Assembly (NCBI RefSeq): GCF_900105735.1
Contig: NZ_LT629793.1
Location: 2,356,001 to 2,420,000 of the forward strand
DNA length: 64,000 nt
Direction: 5' to 3'
Origin: Pseudomonas yamanorum
GTDB lineage: Bacteria; Pseudomonadota; Gammaproteobacteria; Pseudomonadales; Pseudomonadaceae
A model generated the notes under the pieces. That model was given only the letters and a program-made list of their open reading frames with translations, did no database searches and had not been told where the DNA came from. A program made the translations under genes and the position numbers. Positions 17,568 to 27,650 of this stretch are shown here, one piece after another. Every line of letters begins with the position of its first letter. Positions within the stretch are counted from its first letter, which is position 1.

Positions 17568-18770
17568 ATGACGACAGCTTCGCTCCACATCACCCTGATC
17601 ACCGAAACCTTCCCGCCAGAGATCAACGGGGTGGCCAATACCCTTGGCCGCCTGTGTGACGGTTTGCGCGCGCGCGGGCATCAAGTCGAACTGGTTCGCC
17701 CACGCCAGGGCAGCGACCAGAGCCGGCCCAGTGACGATGGCCTGATGCTTTGCCGCGGCTGGCCTTTGCCGGGTTATCCGGGGCTGCAATGGGGCCAGTC
17801 GTCGATGCACAAATTGCTGCGGCGCTGGACCCGCCAGCGCCCGGATGTGCTGTATATCGCCACTGAAGGGCCGCTGGGCTTGTCGGCGTTACGTGCGGCA
17901 CGGCGCCTGGGGATCAGCGTGGTGAGTGGCTTCCATACCAATTTCCAGCAGTACTTCAACCAGTACGGCCTGGGTATGTTGAGCCGGATGCTGACTCACT
18001 ATCTGCGCTGGTTCCATAACCGCTCGACCTTGACCCTGGTGCCCAGCGCCAGCCAGCGCCTGGAGCTGGAGCGCCGCCATTTCGAGCGCCTGGGCATGCT
18101 CGCCCGCGGTGTCGACAGCCAGCTGTTTCATCCGGCCAAGCGCGACAATGCGCTGCGTGAAAGCTGGGCATTGAACAGTGACCAGATCGCGGTGCTGCAC
18201 GTGGGCCGCCTGGCCCAGGAGAAAAACCTCGGGCTGCTCAAGCGCTGCTTTGAAACGCTGCAGGACACCTATCCACTGCGCCAAATGAAACTGATCATCG
18301 TCGGCGACGGCCCACAACGGGCGATGCTGGAAAAGGAACTGCCGGAGGCGATTTTCTGCGGCACCCTGCGCGGCGAAGAGTTGGCCAGGCATTACGCATC
18401 CGGGGATCTGTTCCTGTTCCCCAGCCTCACTGAAACCTTCGGCAACGTGGTGCTGGAAGCCATGGCTTCAGGGTTGGGTGTAGTGGCGTACGACCAGGCG
18501 GCCGCGACCCAGCACATTCGCCATGGCTACAGTGGCGTGCTGGCGATGCCGGGGGATGAGGAGGCGTTTTGCGATGCGGCCAATTGGCTGCTGGAAGAGC
18601 GGGAAAGTCTAAGGCGGGTGCGGCTCAATGCCCGGCAACACGCCAGCCGTCAGGGTTGGCCGGCGATTATCGAGCAGTTTGAGCGGCAGTTACGCGGGGT
18701 ATGCGAGGACGAGCAACCAGTGCCCGTCCTGTCGCCCCTTACACCAACGTCGTCAACGCCTCACGACTGA
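17568..18770 (+). CDS. GT4-family glycosyltransferase (mannosyltransferase-like)
   Basis: About 400 residues of a GT-B retaining glycosyltransferase. The N-terminal domain begins HITLITETFPPEINGVANTLGRL, and the C-terminal nucleotide-sugar domain has VLHVGRLAQEKNL, IVGDGPQRAMLE and the EX7E-type segment FPSLTETFGNVVLEAMASGL. The family includes GDP-mannose-dependent alpha-mannosyltransferases acting on glycolipids. The start is ambiguous: ATG at 17568 matches the usual N-terminus, and ATG at 17535 is an alternative. The 3' end overlaps the convergent Old Yellow Enzyme gene by 32 bases. Confidence 0.88.
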   Translation: MTTASLHITLITETFPPEINGVANTLGRLCDGLRARGHQVELVRPRQGSDQSRPSDDGLMLCRGWPLPGYPGLQWGQSSMHKLLRRWTRQRPDVLYIATEGPLGLSALRAARRLGISVVSGFHTNFQQYFNQYGLGMLSRMLTHYLRWFHNRSTLTLVPSASQRLELERRHFERLGMLARGVDSQLFHPAKRDNALRESWALNSDQIAVLHVGRLAQEKNLGLLKRCFETLQDTYPLRQMKLIIVGDGPQRAMLEKELPEAIFCGTLRGEELARHYASGDLFLFPSLTETFGNVVLEAMASGLGVVAYDQAAATQHIRHGYSGVLAMPGDEEAFCDAANWLLEERESLRRVRLNARQHASRQGWPAIIEQFERQLRGVCEDEQPVPVLSPLTPTSSTPHD

Positions 18771-19842
18771 ACGGCAGGATATCGCCTTCACGTCCTTCGC
18801 GGACCTTCAGCGCCCAATCCGGATCCACCAGCAGTGCGCGGCCGACAGCGACCAGATCAAACTCGTCGTTGTTCAGACGCTCCAGCAGGTTTTCCAGGCT
18901 GGCCGGTTGCGCCACCTTGTCGGTGTTGACCATGAACTGCAGGAATTCGCCGTCCAGGCCGACGCTGCCCACGGTGATGGTTGGCTTGCCGGTGAGCTTG
19001 CGGGTCCAGCCGGCCAGGTTCAGCTCGGAGCCTTCGAATTCAGGCTCCCAGAAACGGCGCGTGGAGCAGTGGAAAATATCCACGCCGGCGTCAGACAGCG
19101 GCTTGAGGAACTCACCCAGCGCTTCCGGGGTTTGCACCAGGCGCGCGGTGTAATCCTGCTGCTTCCACTGGGAGAAACGCAAGATGATCGGGAAGTCCGG
19201 GCCCACAGCGGCGCGGATAGCCTGGATCAATTCGATGGCGAAACGCGAACGGTTGGCCAGGCTGCCGCCGTATTCGTCGGTGCGCTGGTTGGTGCCTTCC
19301 CAGAAGAACTGGTCCACCAGGTAACCGTGGGCGCCGTGGATTTCCACGCCATCCATGCCGATGCTTTGTGCATCCTTGGCGGCTTGGGCGAACGCAGCGA
19401 TCACGTCCTTGATGTCTTGCACGGTCATGCCGTGGACGACGACGTTGCCGTCCTTGAGTTTTTCAGTCGGACCATAGGCTGGCACGCTGGCATCCGGCTC
19501 GGTGCCGATGCGTCGTACGCTGCCCACATGCCACAGTTGCGGGACGATCTTGCCGCCTTCGGCGTGTACCGCGTCGACCACTTTCTTCCAGCCGGCCAGG
19601 GCGGCCTCACCGTAGAAATGCGGGACGTTCGGGTAGCCGTTGGACGCCGGATGACCGACCACGGTGCCTTCGGTGATGATCAAGCCGACGCCGGCAGCGG
19701 CGCGGCGGCGATAGTACTCGATCACTTTGGCGTTAGGCACGCCGCCCGGGGAGAACGAACGGGTCATCGGCGCCATCACTACGCGGGTCGGCAGTTGCAG
19801 TGCGCCGAGCTGGAACGGTTTGAACAAGGCTTGGACAGGCAT
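18739..19842 (-). CDS. Old Yellow Enzyme family alkene reductase
   Basis: A 367-residue FMN-dependent NADH:flavin oxidoreductase. It shows the N-terminal FKPFQLGALQLPTRVVMAPMTRS, the substrate-binding HGAHGYLVDQFFWEGTNQR with its His and Tyr, and the C-terminal FDLVAVGRALLVDPDW phosphate-binding region. Such enzymes reduce activated C=C bonds in enones, maleimides and nitro compounds. It is probably monocistronic. Confidence 0.93.
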   Translation of the reverse strand: MPVQALFKPFQLGALQLPTRVVMAPMTRSFSPGGVPNAKVIEYYRRRAAAGVGLIITEGTVVGHPASNGYPNVPHFYGEAALAGWKKVVDAVHAEGGKIVPQLWHVGSVRRIGTEPDASVPAYGPTEKLKDGNVVVHGMTVQDIKDVIAAFAQAAKDAQSIGMDGVEIHGAHGYLVDQFFWEGTNQRTDEYGGSLANRSRFAIELIQAIRAAVGPDFPIILRFSQWKQQDYTARLVQTPEALGEFLKPLSDAGVDIFHCSTRRFWEPEFEGSELNLAGWTRKLTGKPTITVGSVGLDGEFLQFMVNTDKVAQPASLENLLERLNNDEFDLVAVGRALLVDPDWALKVREGREGDILPFSREALTTLV

Positions 19843-20038
19843 GGGAGCACTCCATCAGAAGGGAATTTATGATGTGGATAATATTGAGTGCGCAGCATGC
19901 TGGATAGCACTATTGATTGGGGTGATTAAGGGGTAAAAGCGGGAGGGCATGGGGCTGCTGCGCAGCCCAGTGGGAGCAAGCTCCCTCGCCACAGCAAGCT
20001 CCCTTGCCACGGAAGCTCACTCGGCAATGCTGAAAGTA

Positions 20039-20521
20039 TCAGCTCAATGCTTTTTCAATCGCCTGCACGATGGTGGGATCATCCGGCGGTGTACGCGGCG
20101 AAAAACGCGCCAAAACTCGGCCGTCTTTACCCAGCAGGAATTTTTCGAAGTTCCAGGTGATGTCCCCGGGAAACTCGGCGCCCTCGCCCGCCAGCAATCG
20201 ATACAGCTGGTGGCGATCGTGGCCGTTCACCTCAAGTTTGCTGCCCAAGGGAAAGGTCACGCCGTAATTGAGGCTGCAAAATTCCTGGATTTCTTCTTCA
20301 GTGCCCGGTTCCTGCCCGGCAAATTGATTGCACGGCAGCCCGAGCACGGTGAAACCCTGGCTTTTGTATTGCTGATAGAGGTTTTCCAGCGCGGCGTACT
20401 GTGGTGTCAAACCACATTTGGAGGCGACGTTGACCACCAGCACGACTTGCCCCTTGAAGGGCGCCAGAGGCAGCTCCTGACCATCCAGGGCTTTGAGTTT
20501 AAGGTCGTGGAAAGCACTCAT
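20039..20521 (-). CDS. Glutathione peroxidase family protein
   Basis: 160 residues with the peroxidatic Cys36 in NVASKCGLTPQY, the glutamine-bearing LGLPCNQFAGQEPG and the WNFEKFLLGKDG motif. It is a cysteine (not selenocysteine) glutathione-peroxidase-like enzyme; many of these use thioredoxin. I start it at 20521 because GGAG lies 7 bases upstream and this fits family length; a longer TTG/GTG frame is unsupported. Confidence 0.93.
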   Translation of the reverse strand: MSAFHDLKLKALDGQELPLAPFKGQVVLVVNVASKCGLTPQYAALENLYQQYKSQGFTVLGLPCNQFAGQEPGTEEEIQEFCSLNYGVTFPLGSKLEVNGHDRHQLYRLLAGEGAEFPGDITWNFEKFLLGKDGRVLARFSPRTPPDDPTIVQAIEKALS

Positions 20522-20603
20522 GACGAACTCCAGATATCCCATGTTCTTTGTAACGGCCACTCGAGATTACAGCCGCCAAGTCGGCAAGAATAGCCGCCAA
20601 ATG

Positions 20604-20629
20604 AAAAAGGCGCCCGAAGGCGCCTTTTT
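20604..20629 (-). terminator. Terminator after slyD
   Basis: The stem GGCGCC-CGAA-GGCGCC is flanked by A5 and T5, so it can act in both directions. It lies about 30 bases beyond the slyD stop. Confidence 0.8.
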
Positions 20630-20656
20630 CCAACTGACAGAGCGTCGCTCAGTCAA

Positions 20657-21142
20657 TTAATGGTGGTGACCACCTTCGCCGTGCACGTGGCCGTGGGCCA
20701 CTTCTTCCTGGGAAGCGTCACGGATAGCGACGATCTTCACCTGGAAGTTCAGGCGCTGGCCAGCCAGCGGGTGGTTGCCGTCGACGGTCACGTCGTCGCC
20801 GTCCAGGTCACGGATGGTGACGATCTGCATCTGGCCGTCCGGAGCGGAAGCGTGGAACTGCATGCCCACTTCCAGCTCGTCGACACCTTCGAACATGCTG
20901 CGGCTCAGGGTGCTGACCAGTTCGGCAGAGTATTCGCCGTAGGCATCTTCAGGTTCTACGGCAACGGTCAGTTCGTCACCGACCTCTTTGCCTTCCAGGG
21001 CCTTTTCCAGGCCCGGGATGATGTTACCTGCACCTTGCAGGTAGACCAGCGGCGCGCCGCCGGCAGAACTGTCGATGACCTCACCAGCGTCGTTGGTCAG
21101 GGTATAGTCAATGGAGACAGCCTTATTGGCGGCGATCGGCAT
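20657..21142 (-). CDS. slyD: FKBP-type peptidyl-prolyl isomerase SlyD
   Basis: 161 residues: the split FKBP domain (YTLTNDAGEVIDSS, then GAGNIIPGLEKALEGKEVGD), the inserted IF chaperone domain, NHPLAGQRLNFQVK, and a histidine-rich metal-binding tail (HGHVHGEGGHHH). SlyD is a folding helper and a nickel donor for metalloenzymes. ATG at 21142 is preceded by AGG at a suitable distance. The start overlaps that proposed for the divergent DUF3565 gene. Confidence 0.95.
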   Translation of the reverse strand: MPIAANKAVSIDYTLTNDAGEVIDSSAGGAPLVYLQGAGNIIPGLEKALEGKEVGDELTVAVEPEDAYGEYSAELVSTLSRSMFEGVDELEVGMQFHASAPDGQMQIVTIRDLDGDDVTVDGNHPLAGQRLNFQVKIVAIRDASQEEVAHGHVHGEGGHHH

Positions 21143-21449
21143 GGGGCGAGACCTTTTGCAGAAGAATGAAGAACGGACAAGTCTAAACAAGGATTTGCCC
21201 GAAAGCGAACACAACCCGGACGGACGGGGTCGAACAACTGACCCGACGGTCGTCGGATTTCACCAGGACGAAGACCGGCACTGGGTCGTCGAGCTTTCCT
21301 GTGGTCACACCCAGCACCTGCGCCACCAGCCGCCCTGGCAATCCCGGGCCTGGGTCACAGACCCGGCGCAACGCCTTGAAAAAATAGACAAGCCCTTTAC
21401 GTGCGGCTGGTGTGCGCAAGGCTCAGATAAAGATAACCTTGGCACCTGA
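21141..21449 (+). CDS. DUF3565 domain protein
   Basis: About 102 residues. The conserved core VGFHQDEDRHWVVELSCGHTQHLRHQPPWQSRAWV and the terminal CGWCAQG carry paired cysteines and histidines suggestive of a small metal-binding domain; the function is unknown. The start is uncertain: ATG at 21141 overlaps the slyD start on the other strand, and a TTG at 21195 would avoid that but has poor spacing from its AAGGA. Confidence 0.75.
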   Translation: MGRDLLQKNEERTSLNKDLPESEHNPDGRGRTTDPTVVGFHQDEDRHWVVELSCGHTQHLRHQPPWQSRAWVTDPAQRLEKIDKPFTCGWCAQGSDKDNLGT

Positions 21450-21509
21450 TTCCCGGTAGGCAGCCAGCCATAGGCCGCCACCGAAGCCATGCACCTCCAG
21501 AGAATTCGC

Positions 21510-23609
21510 ATGCAGACTTTTTTTATCGCGCCCACCGATTTTGGTGTGGGTCTGACCTCCATCAGCCTTGGGCTGGTGCGTACCCTTGAACGGGCCGGGC
21601 TGAAAGTCGGCTTCTTCAAACCGATTGCCCAGCCGCACCCCGGCGACACCGGCCCCGAGCGCTCCACCGAACTGGTGGCCCGCACCCACGGCCTGAAACC
21701 ACCCCAACCCTTGGGCCTGGCCCACGTGGAGCGGATGCTCGGCGACGGCCAGCTGGATGAGCTGCTGGAAGAAATCATCACCCTTTACCAACAAGCTGCC
21801 GTGGGCAAGGACGTGCTGATTGTCGAAGGCATGGTGCCAACCCGCAGCGCCAGCTATGCGGCCCGGGTCAACCTGCACCTGGCCAAGAGCCTGGACGCCG
21901 AAGTGATCCTGGTCTCGGCCCCGGAAAACGAAGTGCTCACCGAACTCTCCGGCCGCGTGGAATTGCAGGCCCAGTTGTTTGGCGGCCCGAAAGATCCAAA
22001 AGTGTTGGGCGTGATCCTCAACAAGGTGCGCACCGACGAAAGCATGGAGGCGTTCTCGGCACGGCTCAAAGAGCATTCGCCGTTGTTGCGCAGCGGCGAT
22101 TTCCGTCTGTTGGGCTGCATCCCGTACCAGCCGGAACTCAACGCCCCACGCACCCGCGACGTGGCCGACCTGATGGGCGCGCAGATCCTCAACGCCGGTG
22201 ACTACGAAACCCGGCGCATGACCAAAATCATCATCTGCGCCCGCACCATGCGTAACACCGTGGAGCTGCTCAAGCCCGGCGTGCTGGTAGTGACCCCCGG
22301 CGACCGCGACGACATCATCCTCGCCGTCAGCCTGGCCGCCATCAACGGCGTGCCGCTGGCCGGCCTGTTGCTGACCAGCGACACCCTGCCCGACCCACGG
22401 ATCATGGACCTGTGCCGGGGCGCGTTCCAGGCCGGGCTGCCGGTGTTGTCGGTGAGCACCGGCTCCTACGACACCGCCAACCAGCTCAACAGCCTGAACA
22501 AGGAAATCCCGATTGATGACCGCGAACGTGCGGAGATCATCACCGATTTCGTCGCCAGCCACCTCGACGCACGCTGGCTGCACCAACGCTGCGGCACGCC
22601 GCGGGAGATGCGCCTGTCGCCGGCGGTGTTCCGCTATCAACTGATCCAGCGCGCCCAGGCCGCCAACAAGCGCATCGTATTGCCCGAAGGCAGCGAGCCG
22701 CTGACCGTGCAGGCCGCCGCCATCTGCCAGGCACGGGGCATTGCCCGTTGCGTATTGCTGGCCAAGCCGGCGGACGTGGAAGCGGTGGCCCGCGCCCATG
22801 GCATCGAGCTGCCCGAAGGCCTGGAGATTCTCGACCCCGACCTGATTCGCCAGCGCTACGTGGAGCCGATGGTGGCACTGCGCAAAACCAAAAGCCTCAA
22901 CGCACCGATGGCCGAGCAGCAGCTGGAAGACACGGTGGTGATCGCCACCATGATGCTCGCCCTGGATGAAGTCGACGGCCTGGTCTCCGGTGTCATCCAT
23001 TCCACCGCCAACACCATTCGCCCGGCCCTCCAGTTGATCAAGACTGCGCCGGGCTGCACCTTGGTCTCGTCGGTGTTCTTCATGCTGTTCCCGGAGCAGG
23101 TGCTGGTGTACGGCGACTGTGTGATGAACCCGCACCCAAGCGCCGCCGAACTGGCGGAAATCGCCCTGCAAAGCGCCGACTCGGCCGCCGCGTTCGGCAT
23201 CACGCCACGGGTGGCGATGATCAGTTATTCCAGCGGTGATTCCGCCACGGGCGAAGAAGTCGAGAAAGTCCGCGAAGCCACCCTGCTGGCCCACGAAGCC
23301 CAAAGCTCACTGCTGATCGACGGCCCGTTGCAGTACGACGCCGCCGCCAACGAAACCGTGGCCCGGCAACTGGCGCCCAACAGCCTGGTGGCGGGCAAGG
23401 CCACGGTGTTCGTGTTCCCCGACCTGAACACCGGCAACACCACCCACAAGGCCGTGCAGCGCAGTGCCGATTGCGTGAGCCTGGGGCCGATGCTGCAAGG
23501 CCTGCGCAAACCGGTGAACGACCTGCCCCGTGGGGCGCAGGTGGACGATATCGTGTACACCATCGCATTGACCGCGATTCAAGCCGCCAACCGACCTATG
23601 GATGTCTAA
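21510..23609 (+). CDS. pta: Phosphate acetyltransferase
   Basis: 699 residues in three parts: an N-terminal P-loop-like BioD/CobQ domain (FFIAPTDFGVGLTSISLGL), a central DRTGG domain, and the C-terminal catalytic domain (RIVLPEGSEPLTVQAA, VSGVIHSTANTIRPALQ, YSSGDSATG, DGPLQYDAA). It interconverts acetyl-CoA and acetyl phosphate. The start at 21510 gives the standard MQTFFIAPTDFG N-terminus. ackA is not adjacent. The acyltransferase gene follows without a gap. Confidence 0.96.
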   Translation: MQTFFIAPTDFGVGLTSISLGLVRTLERAGLKVGFFKPIAQPHPGDTGPERSTELVARTHGLKPPQPLGLAHVERMLGDGQLDELLEEIITLYQQAAVGKDVLIVEGMVPTRSASYAARVNLHLAKSLDAEVILVSAPENEVLTELSGRVELQAQLFGGPKDPKVLGVILNKVRTDESMEAFSARLKEHSPLLRSGDFRLLGCIPYQPELNAPRTRDVADLMGAQILNAGDYETRRMTKIIICARTMRNTVELLKPGVLVVTPGDRDDIILAVSLAAINGVPLAGLLLTSDTLPDPRIMDLCRGAFQAGLPVLSVSTGSYDTANQLNSLNKEIPIDDRERAEIITDFVASHLDARWLHQRCGTPREMRLSPAVFRYQLIQRAQAANKRIVLPEGSEPLTVQAAAICQARGIARCVLLAKPADVEAVARAHGIELPEGLEILDPDLIRQRYVEPMVALRKTKSLNAPMAEQQLEDTVVIATMMLALDEVDGLVSGVIHSTANTIRPALQLIKTAPGCTLVSSVFFMLFPEQVLVYGDCVMNPHPSAAELAEIALQSADSAAAFGITPRVAMISYSSGDSATGEEVEKVREATLLAHEAQSSLLIDGPLQYDAAANETVARQLAPNSLVAGKATVFVFPDLNTGNTTHKAVQRSADCVSLGPMLQGLRKPVNDLPRGAQVDDIVYTIALTAIQAANRPMDV

Positions 23610-24509
23610 ATGCTGGATTTTCTACCTGCTGCCGTGCGCGGGGTGATCGCCTCGCTGTTGCTGGCGTTGAACACGATCCTGCTGTGCTCGTTCCTGTTTA
23701 TCGTAGCGCTGTTCAAGGCGTTGCCGTTTGCCAAGCGCTTCAGTGAATGGCTGATGAACCAGACCCACGAGGCCTGGATCAGCAACAACAAGGCCTGGAT
23801 GAACCTGGTATGTCGCACCCGCTGGCACCTGAAGGGCCTGGAAGGCCTCGACTATGAGCACTCGTACCTGGTGACCAGTAACCACCAGAGCTGGGTCGAT
23901 ATCATGGTGCTGCAATACGTGCTCAACCGGCGTATTCGCCCGCTGAAGTTCTTCCTCAAGCAAGAGCTGATCTGGGTCCCGGTTATTGGTTTGGCGTGGT
24001 GGACACTGGGCTTCCCGTTCATGAAGCGCTACACCAAGGCGTACCTGGAAAAACACCCGGAGAAGAAAGGCAAAGACCTGGAAACCACCCGCAAGACCTG
24101 CGCGAAGTTTCGCCACAACCCGGTGGGTATTTTCAACTTTGCCGAAGGCACACGGTTTACCCCCGGCAAGCATGCGCAGCAGAAGTCACCGTTTCGCTAC
24201 CTGCTCAAGCCCAAGGCCGGTGGTATCGCATTTGTGCTGGATGCCATGGGTGAACAGCTGAAGTCGCTGGTGAACGTGACCATTCACTATCCTGGTGGGC
24301 GGCCCGGTTATTGGGATTTGCTGTGCGGGAATGTGAAGGACGTGGTCGTGCAGTTTGAAGAGGTGCAGATTCCGGCCGAGTTTATCGGCAAGAATTATGA
24401 GCAGGATGGGGAGTATCGGTTGGCGTTCCAGGGCTGGATCAACCGGTTGTGGGAAGAGAAGGATGTGCTGCTCGCCAAATTGCACACAGACTATCCCGCC
24501 AGTCATTGA
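23610..24509 (+). CDS. 1-acyl-glycerol-3-phosphate acyltransferase-like (PlsC/YihG family)
   Basis: 299 residues with an N-terminal membrane helix (about 12-36), the acyltransferase HX4D motif at His92-Asp97 (NHQSWVD), the FNFAEGTR glycerophosphate-binding motif, and a later TIHYPGG. The layout is that of the YihG-like branch of PlsC acyltransferases, which place an acyl chain on lysophosphatidic acid or a related acceptor at the inner membrane. The ATG follows the pta stop with no gap, so it is cotranscribed with pta. Confidence 0.9.
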   Translation: MLDFLPAAVRGVIASLLLALNTILLCSFLFIVALFKALPFAKRFSEWLMNQTHEAWISNNKAWMNLVCRTRWHLKGLEGLDYEHSYLVTSNHQSWVDIMVLQYVLNRRIRPLKFFLKQELIWVPVIGLAWWTLGFPFMKRYTKAYLEKHPEKKGKDLETTRKTCAKFRHNPVGIFNFAEGTRFTPGKHAQQKSPFRYLLKPKAGGIAFVLDAMGEQLKSLVNVTIHYPGGRPGYWDLLCGNVKDVVVQFEEVQIPAEFIGKNYEQDGEYRLAFQGWINRLWEEKDVLLAKLHTDYPASH

Positions 24510-24515
24510 TCAAAA

Positions 24516-24605
24516 TGTGGGAGCGGGCTTGCTCGCGAATGCGGTGTGCCAGCCGATACATGTGGCGGCTGACACTCTGCTTTCGCGAGCAAGCCCGCTC
24601 CCACA
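24516..24605. repeat. REPIN, second family
   Basis: TGTGGGAGCGGGCTTGCTCG and its reverse complement flank a 50-base spacer. This GCGGGCTTGCTCGCGAA family differs from the GCTGGCTTGCC family and recurs at 27651, 32755 and 45045. Confidence 0.92.
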
Positions 24606-24632
24606 TTTGACCGAGTTGTCTCCAAGGCTCCA

Positions 24633-24659
24633 TAAAAAAGCCCGCCAACATGGCGGGCT
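24633..24659 (-). terminator. Terminator after cysNC
   Basis: The stem AGCCCGCC-AACAT-GGCGGGCT is followed on the minus strand by a T6 run, starting 18 bases past the cysNC stop codon. Confidence 0.88.
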
Positions 24660-24676
24660 ATTCGTGCGCGTGACGC

Positions 24677-26575
24677 TTAGATCGCGCCGCGCTGGCGCAG
24701 CAGTTCCAGCACTTGCTTGACGCTGTCCTCCAGCGACAGTGCCTGGGTGTCGATCACCAGGTCGGCGTTCAACGGCACGTCATACGGGAACGACTCACCC
24801 GGGATGTTATCCCCGCCCGCCGCGTATAGGCCTTGCGGATCTCGCTCGGCACACACCAGCGGCGAAGCCTGTACGTAGACGGTCAGCAAACGATCAGCGC
24901 CGATCAGCGCCTTGGCCTGTTCACGCCCTTCGGCATCCGGGGCAACAAACGCCGCCAGGGTCAGCAAGCCCGCTTCGTTGAACTGACGCGCCACATGCGC
25001 GGCGCGGCGCCAGTTCTCGGTACGCCCGGCACGGTCCTGGGGCAGGCCCTTGTTCAGGTCATGGCGCAGGTTCTGGCCGTCCAGCACAAACACCGCACGG
25101 CCCATGTCGAACAGCTTGCGCTCAACCGCGTAGGCCAGGGTGCTTTTGCCGGCGCCGGATAAGCCGCTGAACAGCACGGTCGCCGGTTGCTGGCCGAAGC
25201 GCTGGGCGCGCTCCTCGGTGGCCACGTGAGCCAACTTGCCATGCTGCGCCGCACTGCCGTGAGTTACCGGCGGCGCGATGATCATGCCTGCGGCCACGGT
25301 GCCGTTGGTCAAACGATCGATGACGATAAACGACCCGGTGGTGCGGTTGCTCGCGTAACCGTCCAGGGCGATGACCGTGTCGAGGCTGACCTTGACCCGG
25401 CCGATTTCGTTCAACTGCAAGGCGCTCGCCGGGCCTTCTTCCAGGGTGTTCACATCAACGCGATGCACGATGCTGGTGATGGAACCCGGCACGTAGCTGG
25501 TGGCGCGCTTGATGTCGTATTTCTTGCCCGGCAGCATCGGCTCTTCAGCCATCCACACCAGCATGGCGTCGAAGGCGTCGGTCACTTGCGGCACGTTGTC
25601 GGCGTGTACCAGCAGGTCGCCACGGGAGATGTCGATCTCGTCTTCCATGGTCAGGGTCACGGCCTGGCCTGGGCCGGCGTTTTCCAGTTCACCTTCAAAG
25701 GTGACGATGGATTTGACGCGGCTGCTCTTGCCCGACGGCAGCACCACGACTTCGTCACCCTTGTGCACGATGCCACTGGCCAGGGTGCCGGCGAAACCAC
25801 GGAAATTCAGGTTCGGACGGTTGACGTACTGCACCGGGAAACGCAGGTCGGTGTAGTTGCGGTCGTTGGCGATCTCGACGGTTTCGAGAATCTCCATCAG
25901 CGACTGGCCGGTGTACCAGGGCGAACGCTCGCTCTTGTTCACCACGTTGTCGCCCTTGAGCGCCGACATCGGCACGAAGGCCAAGGTGCTCGGCTTAAAC
26001 GCGATACCGTCGGCGAACTTCAGGTAATCGGCCTTGATCGACTCGAATACGCTTTGGTCAAAGCCGTTGATGTCCATCTTGTTGACGGCCACCACGATGT
26101 GTTTGATCCCCAGCAACGAGGCGATAAAGCTGTGGCGACGGGTCTGGGTCTGCACGCCGTAGCGGGCGTCGATCAGGATGATCGCCAGGTCACAGGTGGA
26201 GGCACCGGTGGCCATGTTGCGGGTGTACTGCTCATGGCCGGGGGTGTCGGCAATGATGAATTTGCGCTTGGCGGTGGAGAAGTAGCGGTAGGCAACGTCG
26301 ATGGTGATGCCCTGCTCACGCTCGGCCTGCAGGCCGTCGACCAGCAAGGCCAGGTCGATGTCGTCACCGGTGGTGCCGGACTTCTTCGAATCGCGGGTGA
26401 TGGCTTCCAGGTGATCTTCGTAGATCATCTTGGAGTCGTGCAGCAGGCGCCCGATCAGGGTGCTCTTGCCGTCGTCGACGTTGCCACAGGTCAGGAAGCG
26501 CAACATTTCCTTGCGCTCGTGCTGGCCCAGGTAGGCGAGGATGTCCTCGCTGATCAAATCAGATTGATGCGACAT
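24677..26575 (-). CDS. cysNC: Bifunctional sulfate adenylyltransferase subunit 1 / APS kinase
   Basis: A 632-residue fusion. Residues 1 to about 440 are the CysN GTPase (P-loop [10 protein letters not shown] at 31-40, [15 protein letters not shown]), and the rest is CysC APS kinase with its own P-loop [17 protein letters not shown]. With CysD it activates sulfate to APS and then to PAPS for cysteine synthesis. It lies 9 bases after cysD in an operon. The CysN-CysC fusion is normal in Pseudomonas. Confidence 0.97.
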   Translation of the reverse strand: MSHQSDLISEDILAYLGQHERKEMLRFLTCGNVDDGKSTLIGRLLHDSKMIYEDHLEAITRDSKKSGTTGDDIDLALLVDGLQAEREQGITIDVAYRYFSTAKRKFIIADTPGHEQYTRNMATGASTCDLAIILIDARYGVQTQTRRHSFIASLLGIKHIVVAVNKMDINGFDQSVFESIKADYLKFADGIAFKPSTLAFVPMSALKGDNVVNKSERSPWYTGQSLMEILETVEIANDRNYTDLRFPVQYVNRPNLNFRGFAGTLASGIVHKGDEVVVLPSGKSSRVKSIVTFEGELENAGPGQAVTLTMEDEIDISRGDLLVHADNVPQVTDAFDAMLVWMAEEPMLPGKKYDIKRATSYVPGSITSIVHRVDVNTLEEGPASALQLNEIGRVKVSLDTVIALDGYASNRTTGSFIVIDRLTNGTVAAGMIIAPPVTHGSAAQHGKLAHVATEERAQRFGQQPATVLFSGLSGAGKSTLAYAVERKLFDMGRAVFVLDGQNLRHDLNKGLPQDRAGRTENWRRAAHVARQFNEAGLLTLAAFVAPDAEGREQAKALIGADRLLTVYVQASPLVCAERDPQGLYAAGGDNIPGESFPYDVPLNADLVIDTQALSLEDSVKQVLELLRQRGAI

Positions 26576-26584
26576 GACAGCCCC

Positions 26585-27502
26585 TTAGAAATAGCCTTGA
26601 CGTTTTTTATCTTCCATCGAGCCTGCACCATCGTGGTCGATGACACGGCCCTGGCGCTCGGAAGTTCGCGTCAGGAGCATTTCCTGAATGATGTCCGTCA
26701 GCGTCTCGGCTTCGGACTCCACCGCGCCCGTCAACGGGTAGCAGCCAAGGGTACGGAAACGTACTTTCTTTTTGACGATTCGGGCTTTGTCTTCGTCAGA
26801 CAGGTGCTCGAGGATGCGGTCGTCGTCGATCATGATCAACGTGCCGTTTTTCTCGATCACTTCGCGTTCGGCGGCGAAGTACAGCGGCACGATCGGGATG
26901 CCTTCCAGGTAGATGTACTGCCAGATATCCAGCTCGGTCCAGTTGGACAGCGGGAACACGCGGATCGACTCGCCCTTGTTGACGTTGCCGTTGTAGACGT
27001 TCCACAGCTCCGGGCGCTGGTTTTTCGGGTCCCAGCGGTGCTTGCTGTCGCGGAACGAGTACACGCGCTCTTTGGCACGGGATTTCTCTTCATCGCGACG
27101 GGCACCGCCGAATGCAGCGTCGAAACCATATTTGTCGAGCGCCTGTTTCAGGCCCTCGGTCTTCATGATGTCGGTGTGCTTGGCGCTGCCATGGGTGAAC
27201 GGGTTGATGCCCTGCGCCACACCGTCCGGGTTGACGTGAGTGATCAGGTCCAGGCCCAGTTCCTCGACCATCTTGTCGCGGAACTTGTACATCTCCTGGA
27301 ATTTCCAGCGGGTATCGACGTGCATCACCGGAAACGGCAGCTTGCCCGGGAAAAATGCCTTGCGTGCCAGGTGCAGCATCACGGCGGAGTCTTTACCGAT
27401 CGAGTAGAGCATCACCGGGTTATCGAACTCGGCGGCGACCTCGCGGATGATGTGGATGCTTTCCGCCTCCAGCTGTTTCAGATGCGTCAGTTTGTCGACC
27501 AT
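26585..27502 (-). CDS. cysD: Sulfate adenylyltransferase subunit 2
   Basis: A 305-residue PP-loop ATP sulfurylase small subunit: [17 protein letters not shown] carries the PP-loop motif, followed by [12 protein letters not shown] and [21 protein letters not shown]. It pairs with CysNC downstream. Sulfur-starvation control by CysB is expected. The region upstream holds an 18-base perfect palindrome (27608-27625) that could be a regulatory site. Confidence 0.97.
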   Translation of the reverse strand: MVDKLTHLKQLEAESIHIIREVAAEFDNPVMLYSIGKDSAVMLHLARKAFFPGKLPFPVMHVDTRWKFQEMYKFRDKMVEELGLDLITHVNPDGVAQGINPFTHGSAKHTDIMKTEGLKQALDKYGFDAAFGGARRDEEKSRAKERVYSFRDSKHRWDPKNQRPELWNVYNGNVNKGESIRVFPLSNWTELDIWQYIYLEGIPIVPLYFAAEREVIEKNGTLIMIDDDRILEHLSDEDKARIVKKKVRFRTLGCYPLTGAVESEAETLTDIIQEMLLTRTSERQGRVIDHDGAGSMEDKKRQGYF

Positions 27503-27607
27503 GGCTACTCACGGAAAAACGATCTTATGGACGGCCAGCGGGCCGTGTTCGAGCGGGGCATGCTAGCACAGCACCTGATTCTATTGAGGGAGCTGGCTAG
27601 ATCGAAA

Positions 27608-27625
27608 CGGTATATCAATATACCG
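27608..27625. promoter_or_regulatory. 18-base perfect palindrome upstream of cysD
   Basis: CGGTATATCAATATACCG has 8-base arms around a CA centre and lies about 105 bases upstream of the cysD start. It sits in an AT-rich patch that could hold a -10 element or a dimeric-protein site. I cannot assign it to CysB or any other regulator from sequence alone. Confidence 0.4.
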
Positions 27626-27650
27626 CCCGGTTTGGCTCAACTCGATCAAA

